Positions 19,110 to 28,134 of a stretch of DNA of 64,000 bases are shown piece by piece. Made by a program: the position numbers and the translations under genes. The stretch lies in the NCBI RefSeq assembly GCF_026683955.1, contig NZ_CP113343.1, forward strand, positions 4,092,001 to 4,156,000, written 5' to 3'. The notes under the pieces are model-generated. The model ran no database searches and had not been told where the DNA came from. It saw only the letters and a list, made by a program, of their open reading frames with translations. Position 1 is the stretch's first letter, and every line of letters starts with the position of its first letter. The DNA is from Arthrobacter sp. MMS18-M83. Its GTDB lineage: Bacteria > Actinomycetota > Actinomycetes > Actinomycetales > Micrococcaceae.

Positions 19110-19532
19110 ATGCCGTTCCGCAGCGGGGGAGCTGATTGTGGGAGCCGAGCCGGTGCCTGTCGCTGGGACGAGCAGGGATCCGCCGTCGTCGATTTTGTTT
19201 TGGTCGGAGGGCTCGTGACGGTGTTCCTCCTCGCCATCATCCAGCTGACCCTCGTGATGCATGTGCGAAATACCCTGATGGATGCGGCTTCGTCCGGAGC
19301 ACGCTACGGCACTCTCGCTGACAGGACGCCGGCAGATGCGCGTGAGCGCACCGCGGACCTGATCGGCACTGCCTTGAATGCTGAGTTTGCCCGGGACATC
19401 TCGACGTCTGAGGCTAGCGTCCAAGGAATCCGCACCTTGGAAGTGACGGTCCGGGCGCCTTTGCCAGTCATAGGGTTGATCGGACCGGGCCCCGCACTGG
19501 AAGTGAGGGGTCATGCCGCGATTTCCGACTGA
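19110..19532 (+). CDS. tadE: TadE-like pseudopilin
   Basis: A 140-residue TadE-family protein: cytoplasmic basic start, then DEQGSAVVDFVLVGGLVTVFLLAIIQLTLVMH, the pseudopilin helix with the typical G-S-A-V-x-(E/D)-F motif, then a soluble domain with RNTLMDAASSGARYGT. TadE proteins are minor pilins needed for tad pilus assembly. An AAGGTGGGA ribosome site precedes the ATG, which follows the pilin-like stop by three bases. The next gene overlaps its end by 20 bases. Confidence 0.88.
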   Translation: MPFRSGGADCGSRAGACRWDEQGSAVVDFVLVGGLVTVFLLAIIQLTLVMHVRNTLMDAASSGARYGTLADRTPADARERTADLIGTALNAEFARDISTSEASVQGIRTLEVTVRAPLPVIGLIGPGPALEVRGHAAISD

Positions 19533-20091
19533 TCTTGCCCGCGCTGGGCTTGCCCGGTTCCGCGAGGCGCTCTGCCTGCCACTCCAGGAGGGGCCAGACA
19601 GCAACGGCACGCGGCCTGCCCCAGAACGGCGTGCCCCCGGACAGTGTGCTGTTGAGCGGCGTGCCCCCGGACGGTGTGCCCAAGAGCGGGGAAGCGCAGT
19701 GGTGGAGTTCACTCTTTTGTCCCTTCTGCTCATGGTTCCTGTGGTCTATTTCATCGTCACCATCGGGCAAGTCCAGGGTGGTTCCTTCGCCGTCGTCGGT
19801 GCAGCGGACCAGGCCGCCAAAGTTTACGTGACGCGGAAGGAGGCCTCCGAAGGCCGTGTCGCCGCTGAACAGGCTGCTGCGTTGACTCTCGAGGACTATG
19901 GGCATTCCGCCCAGCGGGCGACTGTAGACGTCGCGTGCGACCGGGATGACTGTCTCTCTGCCGGGACGGCTGTCACTGTTACGGTCAAGCTCACGGTACC
20001 GCTGCCGATGGTGCCCTTCGGCGAGGCTCTGAGCCTGGATGCCGCGCATCTGAACGCGTCTGCCACGCAGATCGTCGGACGGTTCAGATGA
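19513..20091 (+). CDS. second TadE-like pseudopilin with a long Cys-containing N-region
   Basis: A 192-residue protein with a TadE helix at about residues 58-82 (QERGSAVVEFTLLSLLLMVP) and a soluble C-terminal domain containing ACDRDDC. Its N-terminal cytoplasmic region of nearly 60 residues is unusually long and contains a 10-residue duplication (ERRAPGQCAV / ERRAPGRCAQ) from a 30-base tandem repeat. GTGAGGGG precedes the ATG. Start at a later position is possible, which would exclude the repeat. It is translationally coupled to both neighbours (20-base overlap upstream, ATGA downstream). Confidence 0.82.
   Translation: MPRFPTDLARAGLARFREALCLPLQEGPDSNGTRPAPERRAPGQCAVERRAPGRCAQERGSAVVEFTLLSLLLMVPVVYFIVTIGQVQGGSFAVVGAADQAAKVYVTRKEASEGRVAAEQAAALTLEDYGHSAQRATVDVACDRDDCLSAGTAVTVTVKLTVPLPMVPFGEALSLDAAHLNASATQIVGRFR
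19629..19688 (+). repeat. 30-base in-frame tandem duplication
   Basis: CGGCGTGCCCCCGGA begins at 19629 and again at 19659, giving two 30-base units that encode RRAPGQCAVE and RRAPGRCAQE in the second TadE-like protein. Confidence 0.85.
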
Positions 20092-20564
20092 CGGACGTTG
20101 CTTCGGCCGCAGACGCGCTGGGGTCCCGCGGCGAGGGCAGGGAGAGCGGCCAAATGATTGTCTTGACCATCGGCTATGTGGTGGTCGCATTGTTGCTGGC
20201 AACGGTCGTTGCCGCGGCTTCTGCGGTGTACATAGAACACAAGAAGCTTCTCTCCCTGGCGGACGGAGCGTCGGTAGCAGCCGCAGACAGCTATTCGCTT
20301 GGCCAAGTAGGCGGTGCTGAAAAGCCCTCGGCCGTCCTCAGCAGCGAGAGGGTCCGCAGCGTTACGGAGTCGTACCTGAGCCAAAACAGTGCCTATTCAC
20401 GGTTCGATCAACTTGCCGTCGGACTGGACACGGGAAGTCCGGACAGAGCCACGGCTGAGGTGGTGCTCAGGGCGGTTGCCCATCCGCCCGTAGTCAGTTT
20501 CCTACTGGCCGAAGGCGTTCCGATCGAAGCCCGATCCACCGCGCGTTCCCGACTGACCCGCTAA
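20088..20564 (+). CDS. TadG/Tad-domain membrane protein
   Basis: A 158-residue protein with an N-terminal Tad-like domain: [49 protein letters not shown]. The G-Q-M start of the helix and the [11 protein letters not shown] segment after it are typical of the small TadG-like (Rv3654c-like) proteins closing mycobacterial and Arthrobacter tad operons. The rest is soluble and extracytoplasmic. ATGA overlap with the preceding gene shows it belongs to the operon. Role in pilus assembly is inferred from context. Confidence 0.82.
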   Translation: MTDVASAADALGSRGEGRESGQMIVLTIGYVVVALLLATVVAAASAVYIEHKKLLSLADGASVAAADSYSLGQVGGAEKPSAVLSSERVRSVTESYLSQNSAYSRFDQLAVGLDTGSPDRATAEVVLRAVAHPPVVSFLLAEGVPIEARSTARSRLTR

Positions 20565-20631
20565 GGCAAGCCTTCACACGTCCATTGCTCGGCGCCACGC
20601 CGGGCAAAGGATGGCGTACTCTGGAACAACC

Positions 20632-21747
20632 ATGGCTGAGATTGACTTTCCCGCAGAAATCCGCGCACTTCGCTCCACCTACCGCTCCATCGAACAGGTT
20701 TCCGACGTCGAGAAGCTCAAGGAAGAGATCGCAGAACTGAGCGAGCAAGCTGGTGAGCCGAACCTCTGGGACGATCCCTCGTCCGCGCAGGTGATTACGT
20801 CCAAGTTGTCACACCGGCAGTCAGAACTTGAGCGGTTGAACAGGCTGTTGGGACGCATCGACGATCTTGAAGTCCTTGTCGAGCTCGGCCAGGACGAAGA
20901 CGACGACGCCTCCATGGTCGAAGCCGCTACGGAACTCGATTCAATCCGCAAGGCCCTCAAGGAACTTGAAGTGGTCACCTTGCTCTCGGGAGAGTACGAC
21001 GAACGCGAAGCCGTGGTCACCATCCGTGCGGGTGCCGGCGGTGTTGATGCTGCAGATTTCGCCGAGATGCTGATGCGCATGTACCTACGCTGGGCAGAGC
21101 GCCATGGCTACCCAACCACCGTGATGGACACTTCGTATGCCGAAGAAGCGGGCCTCAAGTCAGCTACCTTCGAGGTCAAGGCGCCGTACGCGTTCGGAAC
21201 GCTCAGTGTCGAAGCCGGAACGCACCGACTTGTACGCATCAGCCCCTTCGACAACCAAGGCCGGAGACAGACTTCCTTTGCCGCCGTCGAGGTGATCCCG
21301 CTCATTGAGCAGACCGACTCGATTGACATTCCCGACAATGAGATCCGCGTGGATGTCTTCCGTTCCTCCGGTCCGGGCGGACAGTCGGTCAATACTACGG
21401 ACTCCGCTGTGCGCTTGACACACATTCCGAGCGGGATTGTGGTTTCCATGCAAAACGAGAAGTCCCAGCTGCAGAACCGCGCAGCTGCCATGCGCGTGCT
21501 CCAATCGCGCCTCCTCCTGCTGAAAAAGGAACAGGAAGATGCTGAGAAGAAGGCATTCGCCGGGGATGTGAAGGCGTCGTGGGGCGACCAGATGCGTTCC
21601 TACGTGCTCAATCCGTATCAGATGGTCAAGGACTTGCGCACTGAACATGAAGTGGGCAACACGTCAGCGGTGCTCGACGGCGACATCGACGACTTCATCG
21701 ACGCCGGCATCCGCTGGCGCACCGGCAACCGCAACGCCGCAGAGTAG
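20632..21747 (+). CDS. prfB: peptide chain release factor 2
   Basis: Recognises UGA and UAA in the ribosomal A site and triggers peptide release. The 371-residue protein starts [14 protein letters not shown] as usual in this family. It carries the RF2-type SPF anticodon mimic ([10 protein letters not shown]) and the catalytic GGQ within [20 protein letters not shown]. There is no in-frame UGA, so the autoregulatory +1 frameshift known from enterobacteria is absent. An ATG at 20611 would add seven residues and is less likely. It is followed by ftsEX, an arrangement common in Actinobacteria. Confidence 0.96.
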   Translation: MAEIDFPAEIRALRSTYRSIEQVSDVEKLKEEIAELSEQAGEPNLWDDPSSAQVITSKLSHRQSELERLNRLLGRIDDLEVLVELGQDEDDDASMVEAATELDSIRKALKELEVVTLLSGEYDEREAVVTIRAGAGGVDAADFAEMLMRMYLRWAERHGYPTTVMDTSYAEEAGLKSATFEVKAPYAFGTLSVEAGTHRLVRISPFDNQGRRQTSFAAVEVIPLIEQTDSIDIPDNEIRVDVFRSSGPGGQSVNTTDSAVRLTHIPSGIVVSMQNEKSQLQNRAAAMRVLQSRLLLLKKEQEDAEKKAFAGDVKASWGDQMRSYVLNPYQMVKDLRTEHEVGNTSAVLDGDIDDFIDAGIRWRTGNRNAAE

Positions 21748-21783
21748 CCACTGACCGTCCGATTGGGCGACACACCGCACCAA

Positions 21784-21804
21784 CCCCGCAATTCCGCAGC
21801 GGGG
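21784..21804 (+). terminator. weak hairpin after prfB
   Basis: A six-base CCCCGC/GCGGGG stem with a nine-base loop, 37 bases past the prfB stop and without a U-tract. It could be a weak terminator or unrelated. Confidence 0.3.
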
Positions 21805-21910
21805 CGTGCGTATAGTCGAAGAGCCGGCGCTCAACTTCCCCCATCGAAAGCCCGTGCGCTGGCGGTTGGACTGGCCGAACGTGGCATGTCCGGCGGGGTT
21901 CTGAAGAGTC

Positions 21911-22675
21911 ATGATCCGATTTGAGAATGTCACCAAGGTCTACGACCCCAATGCCCGTCCGGCGCTGGATGCTGTCAACCTTGAGATTGACCGTGGAGAA
22001 TTCACCTTCCTCGTCGGAGCTTCAGGCTCCGGTAAGTCGACGTTTCTGCGACTCATTCTGAAGGAAGACCGGGCAACATCCGGTTCGGTCTACGTCGCCG
22101 GCCAGAACGTGGCCAACATTTCAAGCTGGCGCGTCCCCAAGCTTCGCCGTGGCATCGGCGTCGTTTTCCAGGATTTCCGTTTGTTGCCCCAGAAGAACGT
22201 CTTCGCCAACGTGGCCTTCGCCATGCAGGTGATTGGCAAGAGCCGAAGCATCATCCGGGAGACAGTTCCAGAGGTGCTGAAGACTGTTGGGCTTGAAGGT
22301 AAGGAACGCCGCATGCCCCATGAGCTCTCCGGTGGTGAACAGCAGCGCGTGGCCATCGCCCGCGCCGTCGTCAATCGGCCCGGCATCCTGCTGGCGGACG
22401 AGCCTACCGGAAACCTGGACCCCATCACCTCGATGGGCATTATGGGTGTGCTCGACAAGATCAACCAGAACGGCACCACTGTGGTCATGGCGACGCACGA
22501 CGACGACATTGTGAATGAGATGCGCAAGCGCGTGGTGGAGCTCCGGAACGGAATTGTGGTCCGTGACGAGGCAAGGGCCCTCTACACCTCGATGATTCCG
22601 GTCGTGGGGGAGTCCCGGCGAATGAAGGACGCCAGCGATGCGGAAATCGACCGCGCGCAGGGGGTTCAGCAGTGA
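21911..22675 (+). CDS. ftsE: cell division ATP-binding protein FtsE
   Basis: ATPase of the FtsEX complex, which couples divisome activity to peptidoglycan hydrolase activation. It has Walker A GASGSGKS at residues 36-43, the Q-loop VFQDFRLLP, signature LSGGEQQ at 139-145, Walker [10 protein letters not shown], and the switch His in MATHDD. The protein is 254 residues, about 25 longer than E. coli FtsE, through a C-terminal tail after the ABC domain. The four-base overlap with ftsX indicates coupled translation. Confidence 0.95.
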   Translation: MIRFENVTKVYDPNARPALDAVNLEIDRGEFTFLVGASGSGKSTFLRLILKEDRATSGSVYVAGQNVANISSWRVPKLRRGIGVVFQDFRLLPQKNVFANVAFAMQVIGKSRSIIRETVPEVLKTVGLEGKERRMPHELSGGEQQRVAIARAVVNRPGILLADEPTGNLDPITSMGIMGVLDKINQNGTTVVMATHDDDIVNEMRKRVVELRNGIVVRDEARALYTSMIPVVGESRRMKDASDAEIDRAQGVQQ

Positions 22676-23586
22676 GGCTCGCATTTATCCTGGGCGAGAT
22701 CGGCAGCGGCCTGCGCCGGAACCTGTCCATGGTGATTTCCGTTGTCTTGGTGACTTTTGTGTCCCTGACGTTTGTTGGCGCGGCCGGCATGCTGCAGATG
22801 CAAATCAATCAGATGAAGGGCTACTGGTACGACAAAGTCCAGGTCGCCATCTTCCTCTGCAACGACTCTTCGACGGCGACTGGCTGTGCTTCGGGCGCAG
22901 TGACCAAGGAACAGCAGGGCAACCTGGCCAAGATGCTCGACTCGCCTGCCGTCAAGCAATACATCAGCGACTACCAATTTGAGTCCCAGGCTGAGGCGTT
23001 CAAGCACTTCAAGGAACAGTTCTCCAACTCTCCGATTGTTGACTCGGTAACCCAGGATCAGCTTCCAGCATCTTTCCGAATCAATATGAAGAACCCTGAG
23101 AAGTACCAGATCATCAGCGAAACATTCTCCTCCCAAGCCGGCGTAGAGACCGTGAGCGATCAGCGTCAGGTCCTGGAACGGATCTTTGAGTGGATGAATG
23201 GCGCATCTGTTGCGGCAATGGTGGTCGCAGGAATCATGATCTTCTGCGCTGTCCTGCTAATAACCACAACCATCCGATTGTCCGCGTTCAGCAGGCGACG
23301 GGAGACAGGCATCATGCGGCTCGTTGGAGCATCGAAAACCGTCATCCAACTGCCGTTCATACTTGAAGGTGTCATTGCCGCCGTCGTCGGGGCCGTGCTG
23401 GCCTCCGGCACACTGTGGCTGGTGGCCCAATTCTGGCTCAACGGAGACTTGTCGAAACAGTTCCTGAATACTCCCTTTATTTCCTCGGCCCAGGTACTCG
23501 TGATAGCGCCGGTCCTGATAGCGTTGGGCGGCGGCCTTGCGGGGATATCTTCCCTCCTGACCCTTCGCCGATACCTCAAGGTGTAG
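22672..23586 (+). CDS. ftsX: cell division protein FtsX (permease-like)
   Basis: A 304-residue membrane protein with one N-terminal helix, an extracytoplasmic domain of about 130 residues (from [15 protein letters not shown] to [14 protein letters not shown]), and three C-terminal helices with the FtsX signature [19 protein letters not shown] on the cytoplasmic loop. The external domain contains two Cys residues that may form a disulfide. It would transmit FtsE ATP hydrolysis to a hydrolase outside; the very next gene encodes a coiled-coil M23 protein suited to that role. Confidence 0.95.
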   Translation: MRLAFILGEIGSGLRRNLSMVISVVLVTFVSLTFVGAAGMLQMQINQMKGYWYDKVQVAIFLCNDSSTATGCASGAVTKEQQGNLAKMLDSPAVKQYISDYQFESQAEAFKHFKEQFSNSPIVDSVTQDQLPASFRINMKNPEKYQIISETFSSQAGVETVSDQRQVLERIFEWMNGASVAAMVVAGIMIFCAVLLITTTIRLSAFSRRRETGIMRLVGASKTVIQLPFILEGVIAAVVGAVLASGTLWLVAQFWLNGDLSKQFLNTPFISSAQVLVIAPVLIALGGGLAGISSLLTLRRYLKV

Positions 23587-23588
23587 CC

Positions 23589-25013
23589 ATGAAAAGCAGT
23601 GACCTCCAGCGAACAGGACAGCCGATGACCCGGAAGTACCAGGCTGCCCTGCAGATACGCATGGTTGGCGGCCGTGCGAAGGTTGCCGGCTCTGTGCTGG
23701 CCATTGCACTGGCCGCGAGCTTGGGCACCGCACCCCTGGCACGCGCGGATAACCTCGATGACCAGCAGGCGGCCCTGAACGCGGAATCGGCGCGAGTACA
23801 ACAATCCTTGGAGTTTGTTGACGCGAACATTGCCAAGGCGGCTGGGGACCTCGTGATCTACCAGGGCCGGCTCCCCGGAGCGCAACAGGCACTTCTCGAA
23901 GCGCAGGGCAGGGTCGCTTCTGCGGTGAAGGAAGCTGAAGCTCTCGCAGCGCGTGTCGATTTGGCGCAGCAGAGCAAGGCCAAGATCACCGAGCAGTTGG
24001 AAAACGACAAGCAAAAGATCACGGACACCAAGAAACTCATCGGCCAGATCGCGGCCCAAGCGTACAAGTCCGGCGGCGTGCCCACAAACGTTGCCTTGCT
24101 GTTCGGATCGAACGACGGCGGGAACCTCACCGAAACCATGGATCTCGCCAACCAGGCGATGCGCAGCCAAAACGCCACGATGACCAAGTTGACCCAGCAG
24201 AGTGCGACCAACGTGAACTCGCAGGCCAGGCTTGCCGCCGTCGAACAGGAAATTCGCGATCTCAAGGCGAAGGCTGATGCCGCACTGGAGCGTGAAAAGG
24301 CAGCTCGTGACGATGCAGCAGCCAAGAAGGCCGAGGTGGACAAGCTCATTTCCGACACCACCCGCCTCAATAGCCAACTTCAAGCGGCCAAGCCCGGGAT
24401 TCAGACTCAACTGCAGCAAGTCAAGTCGATGCAGGACGCCGTCGCGGCCGAGATCTCCGAGCGGGACCGCAAGCTGCGTGAAGCGTGGCTTGCCGAGCAA
24501 CAGCGGCTCGCCGCAGCCGCGGCCGCTGCCGCCCAGGCCCAAGGCCAGGCACCGCAACCGTACGTCCCACCAGTGAGCAATCCTCGCTCCGGCTTTGGGC
24601 TGATCCACCCGGTTCCCGGGAACATCCCCATCACCTCGGGATTCGGATGGCGCGCGACGCCGCCTGGAACCATTGATTTCTACGGCCAGGGCGGCTACAT
24701 GCACACCGGCATCGACTTCGGTGCGCCTTGCGGCACCCCAGTGTATGCGGCCGCGGCCGGCACGGTCTTTTCGGCTGGCTGGGGCAATGACGGCGGTGGC
24801 AACCGGGTCAAGATTTCGCACGGGGTCATCAACGGCGACTCCCTGACCACTATCTACTACCACAACACCAGCGTGGTGGTTTCTTCCGGGCAGCAGGTGA
24901 GCCAAGGACAGCTCATCGCCTACTCGGGTACAACGGGTAACTCCACTGGTTGCCATGTGCATTTTGAAACGTGGGTGAATGGTCAGGCTACAGATCCCAT
25001 GAACCTTCTGTAG
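23589..25013 (+). CDS. M23 family murein hydrolase with coiled coil (EnvC-like)
   Basis: A 474-residue secreted protein: signal peptide (VAGSVLAIALAASLGTAPLARA), then about 270 residues of heptad-rich coiled coil with many Ala, Gln, Lys and Glu, then a C-terminal LytM/M23 domain from about residue 340. The zinc ligands are in HTGIDFG and GCHVHFETW, so unlike EnvC the domain looks catalytically competent. AAGGTG lies before the ATG at 23589. Placed directly after ftsX, it is the likely FtsEX-regulated hydrolase, analogous to EnvC in E. coli and RipC in mycobacteria; that link is inference. Confidence 0.9.
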   Translation: MKSSDLQRTGQPMTRKYQAALQIRMVGGRAKVAGSVLAIALAASLGTAPLARADNLDDQQAALNAESARVQQSLEFVDANIAKAAGDLVIYQGRLPGAQQALLEAQGRVASAVKEAEALAARVDLAQQSKAKITEQLENDKQKITDTKKLIGQIAAQAYKSGGVPTNVALLFGSNDGGNLTETMDLANQAMRSQNATMTKLTQQSATNVNSQARLAAVEQEIRDLKAKADAALEREKAARDDAAAKKAEVDKLISDTTRLNSQLQAAKPGIQTQLQQVKSMQDAVAAEISERDRKLREAWLAEQQRLAAAAAAAAQAQGQAPQPYVPPVSNPRSGFGLIHPVPGNIPITSGFGWRATPPGTIDFYGQGGYMHTGIDFGAPCGTPVYAAAAGTVFSAGWGNDGGGNRVKISHGVINGDSLTTIYYHNTSVVVSSGQQVSQGQLIAYSGTTGNSTGCHVHFETWVNGQATDPMNLL

Positions 25014-25077
25014 CCCACGCGGCGGGGTTCTGCTGGCGTAGACTAGTGTGATTCTTCGACAACCAAGGAGTTCTACC

Positions 25078-25548
25078 GTGCCCAAGGAAAGTGGCCGTAA
25101 GGTAGTGGCCACCAATCGGAAGGCCCGGCATGACTACCACATATTGGATACTTATGAGGCCGGAATTGCCCTCATGGGAACTGAAGTGAAGTCCCTGCGT
25201 GAGGGTCATGCCTCCATGGTTGACGGCTTCTGCACCTTCTACAACGACGAGTTGTGGATGGAGGGCATCCACATCCCTGAGTACAACCAAGGGAGCTGGA
25301 CCAACCATGCCGCCCGCCGCCGTCGTAAGCTGCTGCTTCACCGCGAGGAACTCAACAAGATTTCCGGCAAGATCCGCGAGACCGGCCTGACGGTAGTGCC
25401 GCTCCAGCTGTACTTCCTTGACGGACGCGCCAAAGTCGAGATCGCCCTCGCTCGAGGCAAGAAGGACTATGACAAGCGGCAGACGCTGCGTGAGCAGCAG
25501 GATAAGCGCGAATCACTGCGCGAACTCCGCGAGCGGAACCGCCGCTAG
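25078..25548 (+). CDS. smpB: SsrA-binding protein SmpB
   Basis: Partner of tmRNA in trans-translation: it fills the decoding centre of stalled ribosomes. The 156-residue protein shows [20 protein letters not shown] near the N-terminus, [16 protein letters not shown] and the basic helical tail rich in Arg/Lys/Glu ([19 protein letters not shown]). The GTG at 25078 is chosen for its AAGGAG site seven bases upstream; the longer ATG frame lacks similarity. The tmRNA gene follows 146 bases downstream. Confidence 0.96.
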   Translation: MPKESGRKVVATNRKARHDYHILDTYEAGIALMGTEVKSLREGHASMVDGFCTFYNDELWMEGIHIPEYNQGSWTNHAARRRRKLLLHREELNKISGKIRETGLTVVPLQLYFLDGRAKVEIALARGKKDYDKRQTLREQQDKRESLRELRERNRR

Positions 25549-25694
25549 TCCAGTGAGGATTCTGTCGATGGGCGGCTAAGGTGTATCCCGGAATATTCCG
25601 GTGTCACTGTGCGCTATGATGGTTAATCCAGCAGGAATTGCTTCGTGGGTGCTCTTGAGCGGTCGCCGTTCTGCAGGAGTTGATAACAAAATAC

Positions 25695-26063
25695 GGGGAT
25701 GATCGGTTTCGACGATGTTAGTCGCGACAGGTGAAGCGGGCCGAGGATGCAGAATTATCTCGTAAACGCTGTCTGCAAACCAATAAGTGCCAATTCTAAG
25801 CGCACTGACTTCGCTCTTGCTGCCTAAGCAGTAAGACAGTCCGTCAGCCCGAGGTTGCTATTGCCCCGGATCCTGGCGTCATTTAGATAGCCACTGCTGT
25901 TTGCCTTCGTCATCGAGGCAAATGGGACACTTAGATGACTGGGCCCGGATCAGCTACTCGTTCGCAAGATAGCTGGGGCCGAGAAATTCCGACGCGAACT
26001 GCGCCCGGAGAAGCCCTGACAACACGACATCGGACGGGGGTTCAATTCCCCCCATCTCCACCA
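25695..26063 (+). ncRNA. ssrA: transfer-messenger RNA (tmRNA)
   Basis: Rescues stalled ribosomes and tags nascent peptides. The 5' end GGGGATGATCGGTTTCGAC and the 3' end ATCTCCACCA pair as a seven-base acceptor stem; a T-arm with GGTTCAATTCC is next to it. The mRNA-like part at 25789-25827 reads ANSKRTDFALAA followed by TAA, the expected degradation tag ending in ALAA. Four pseudoknot regions are not individually resolved here. smpB lies just upstream, and a perfect terminator follows. Confidence 0.97.
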
Positions 26064-26110
26064 GTGTGATGAGTCGAGACATCCTTCACGGATGAGTCGG
26101 GTCATAGGTT

Positions 26111-26140
26111 ACACCCCGGTCTTCGGACCGGGGTGTTTTT
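26111..26140 (+). terminator. terminator of ssrA
   Basis: An 11-base perfect stem (ACACCCCGGTC with GACCGGGGTGT) closed by a UUCG tetraloop and followed by TTTTT: a textbook intrinsic terminator 48 bases past the tmRNA 3' end. Confidence 0.93.
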
Positions 26141-26195
26141 CTTTGTCCGGGTTGGTAGTCGCGGGCGGGGTCGCGGCCTCCTGTTTCCGTCGGCC

Positions 26196-26438
26196 TTAGG
26201 ATTCCGGATGGCGAGGCTCGGGCTCGTCGCCCTTACCGCCGTCGTTGGCAAGGGGATATCCAGCGTCCTGTTCGCGGTGTTTGGGAGTGCTTTTGCGATC
26301 AAGCAACGTCCGTCGCTGGCGTCCAAAGACCATCACAGCTGCTACCACCGCTGCTCCAATAATCACCAGCGCGACCCAGATCCATTGTTGCCCGTCCAAG
26401 TTCGCCCCCAATCCCAGCACATCGGCTGTTTCCGGCAT
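26196..26438 (-). CDS. possible small membrane protein
   Basis: An 80-residue frame with one clear transmembrane helix (WIWVALVIIGAAVVAAVMVFG) followed by basic RQRR, then a hydrophilic tail rich in Lys, Glu, Asp and Pro. This topology (short outside, long charged inside) is plausible for a real small membrane protein, but no family is recognised and the ribosome site is weak. It points toward the tmRNA terminator. Confidence 0.45.
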   Translation of the reverse strand: MPETADVLGLGANLDGQQWIWVALVIIGAAVVAAVMVFGRQRRTLLDRKSTPKHREQDAGYPLANDGGKGDEPEPRHPES

Positions 26439-27071
26439 TGCTACGAAAGGCCGATGCTCCGGCGGCCCAGTCCGGGAGGCGGACCCAGTATGGAGTCAGT
26501 CCTTGTCCTACGCGGGAGATGCAACGACCCTGGTTCTGGGACGGCGGGCAGTCCATTCAGCCCGTCCGCTTTCTTGGTTGTGGGCGCTAGCAGGCGGGGT
26601 CCGATTCAGCCTCAACGTCATCATGATTTACCCCATTCCTGATGGTTGCGGACTCTGGGCCCATCAGCAGTCCGGGCTCAGTCGCGGAAATCTGGCCCAT
26701 CCGTCACGGCATGGACGCTAGCCGCAACAGTAGGAGTACAGATCGCTCCTGTCGCGAGTGGTGGTTGCTTGTTTTGGGGATTTCCTACTCGACAACTGCC
26801 TCGCTGCGCCGGTTGTGCTTGTTAACCAACAGTGCGTCACGAAAGCCGCACGCGCTGTGCTTCAGTTCAGAGGGGGTCCGACGGCGGCATGTCAGGACAC
26901 GGTGCTCCGGTCCTGGTCGCCCCCGCAGGCGGGAAGCCACCCAATTCAAGGCGTTGCTGCGCAAAAAGCATTGTGGGGTTAAGTCTCGTTCACCCACGGC
27001 GTAGGACGGAACGGACTAACCGCAGCAGTGTATTCGTTGATATAGACACCACCGGTTACAGGAGGTGCACG
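26439..27071. other. 630-base region without a supported gene
   Basis: Both strands have only short frames lacking ribosome sites, family motifs or biased third positions. The region sits just beyond ssrA, a frequent integration target, but no integrase, direct repeat of the tmRNA 3' end, or transposase remnant is seen. It must include the promoter for the downstream protease gene. Confidence 0.5.
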
Positions 27072-28070
27072 ATGAGTACGTTGCCGGAACAAACATTTCC
27101 TGAGGACGTCCCTGACGCCCCGTCGGATGACGGAGTCTTGGACGCCTACTCGCGGACAGTGATGCACGTGGCAGAGACGGTCACGCCGCATGTTGCAGCT
27201 TTGGAGATGAGCAGCGCCCGCAGAAACGGCCAAGTCAGGATCGGAAGCGGATCGGCTGTGGTGTTCACGGGGGACGGCTACATGCTGACCAACGCCCACG
27301 TGGTCTCGGGTCTCCGCTCCGGGCGGGCAATCTTCGCCGACGGAACCCGTACCGACGTCGAACTCGTCGGTGCGGATCCCTTGTCCGATCTCGCCGTTGT
27401 CCGCGGGCACCACACCCCGCCGCCCGCCATATTGGGTAACGCTGAGTCACTGCACGTGGGCCAATTGGTGATCGCTGTGGGCAACCCGCTAGGGCTCGCA
27501 GGATCGGTGACCGCGGGCGTCGTCAGTGGGCTCGGACGTTCCATCCCGGTCAGGTCCGGCCGGCACAGCAGGGTCATCGAGGACGTCATCCAGACCGACG
27601 CAGCCCTGAATCCGGGCAATTCCGGGGGAGCCCTTGCCGACACCAAGGGGCGGATAGTTGGAATCAACACCGCTGTGGCTGGCTTGGGCCTCGGGCTTGC
27701 CGTGCCCATCAACACCACCACTCAACGGATCATCGCCGCCCTGCTCAGGGACGGACGGGTCCGCAGGGCATACCTTGGCTTGGTGAGCACGCCTATTCCC
27801 CTGGATGCGAGTGCGGTGATCCGAACAGGCCAGGAAGAAGCACTCCGGGTGGTGGAAGTCATCGCTGGATCTCCGGCTGAACGGGCAGGACTGCTTGCGG
27901 GCGATCTAGTCCTCAGCGCACAGGCTCGGGCCGTATCCAGTGCTGAAAGCCTTCAGAAACTCTTGTTTTCGCAGGCCATAGGGGAGCCGTTCCTGCTGAC
28001 GGTCCTTCGCGACGGCAAAGTCCACGCAATGGTGGCCATGCCCAGCGAAATGACTGACGCGGATTCGTGA
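27072..28070 (+). CDS. trypsin-like serine protease with PDZ domain (HtrA/DegP type)
   Basis: A 332-residue S1C protease. The triad is His76 (TNAHVVSG), Asp106 (DPLSDLAVV) and Ser184 (NPGNSGGAL); a PDZ domain follows from about residue 245 (VVEVIAGSPAERAGLLAGDLVLS). HtrA proteins degrade or refold damaged exported proteins. Oddly, there is neither a signal peptide nor a transmembrane anchor, so as annotated it would be cytoplasmic. AGGAGGTG just before the ATG supports this start. A strong hairpin follows. Confidence 0.88.
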   Translation: MSTLPEQTFPEDVPDAPSDDGVLDAYSRTVMHVAETVTPHVAALEMSSARRNGQVRIGSGSAVVFTGDGYMLTNAHVVSGLRSGRAIFADGTRTDVELVGADPLSDLAVVRGHHTPPPAILGNAESLHVGQLVIAVGNPLGLAGSVTAGVVSGLGRSIPVRSGRHSRVIEDVIQTDAALNPGNSGGALADTKGRIVGINTAVAGLGLGLAVPINTTTQRIIAALLRDGRVRRAYLGLVSTPIPLDASAVIRTGQEEALRVVEVIAGSPAERAGLLAGDLVLSAQARAVSSAESLQKLLFSQAIGEPFLLTVLRDGKVHAMVAMPSEMTDADS

Positions 28071-28100
28071 GGAGCCGGGCCGAGATGGAGCCAGTTCGCT

Positions 28101-28133
28101 AAAAAGCCGGGGCCCTGATGGCCCCGGCTTTTT
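28101..28133 (+). terminator. terminator of the HtrA-like gene
   Basis: A perfect 14-base stem (AAAAAGCCGGGGCC with GGCCCCGGCTTTTT), loop CTGAT, U-tract on either strand; it probably also ends the small leftward gene beside it. Confidence 0.92.
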
Positions 28134-28134
28134 G

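Noticed and set aside
20632..20720. Autoregulatory +1 frameshift of prfB
   Set aside because: There is no in-frame UGA near codon 26; the gene reads through without a break.
23166..25115. A 649-codon frame antisense to ftsX and the M23 gene
   Set aside because: Mirror of strongly supported genes with no recognisable domain.
26600..26780. Possible tRNA-like fold in the gap after ssrA
   Set aside because: No cloverleaf with a proper T-arm or anticodon arm could be built.
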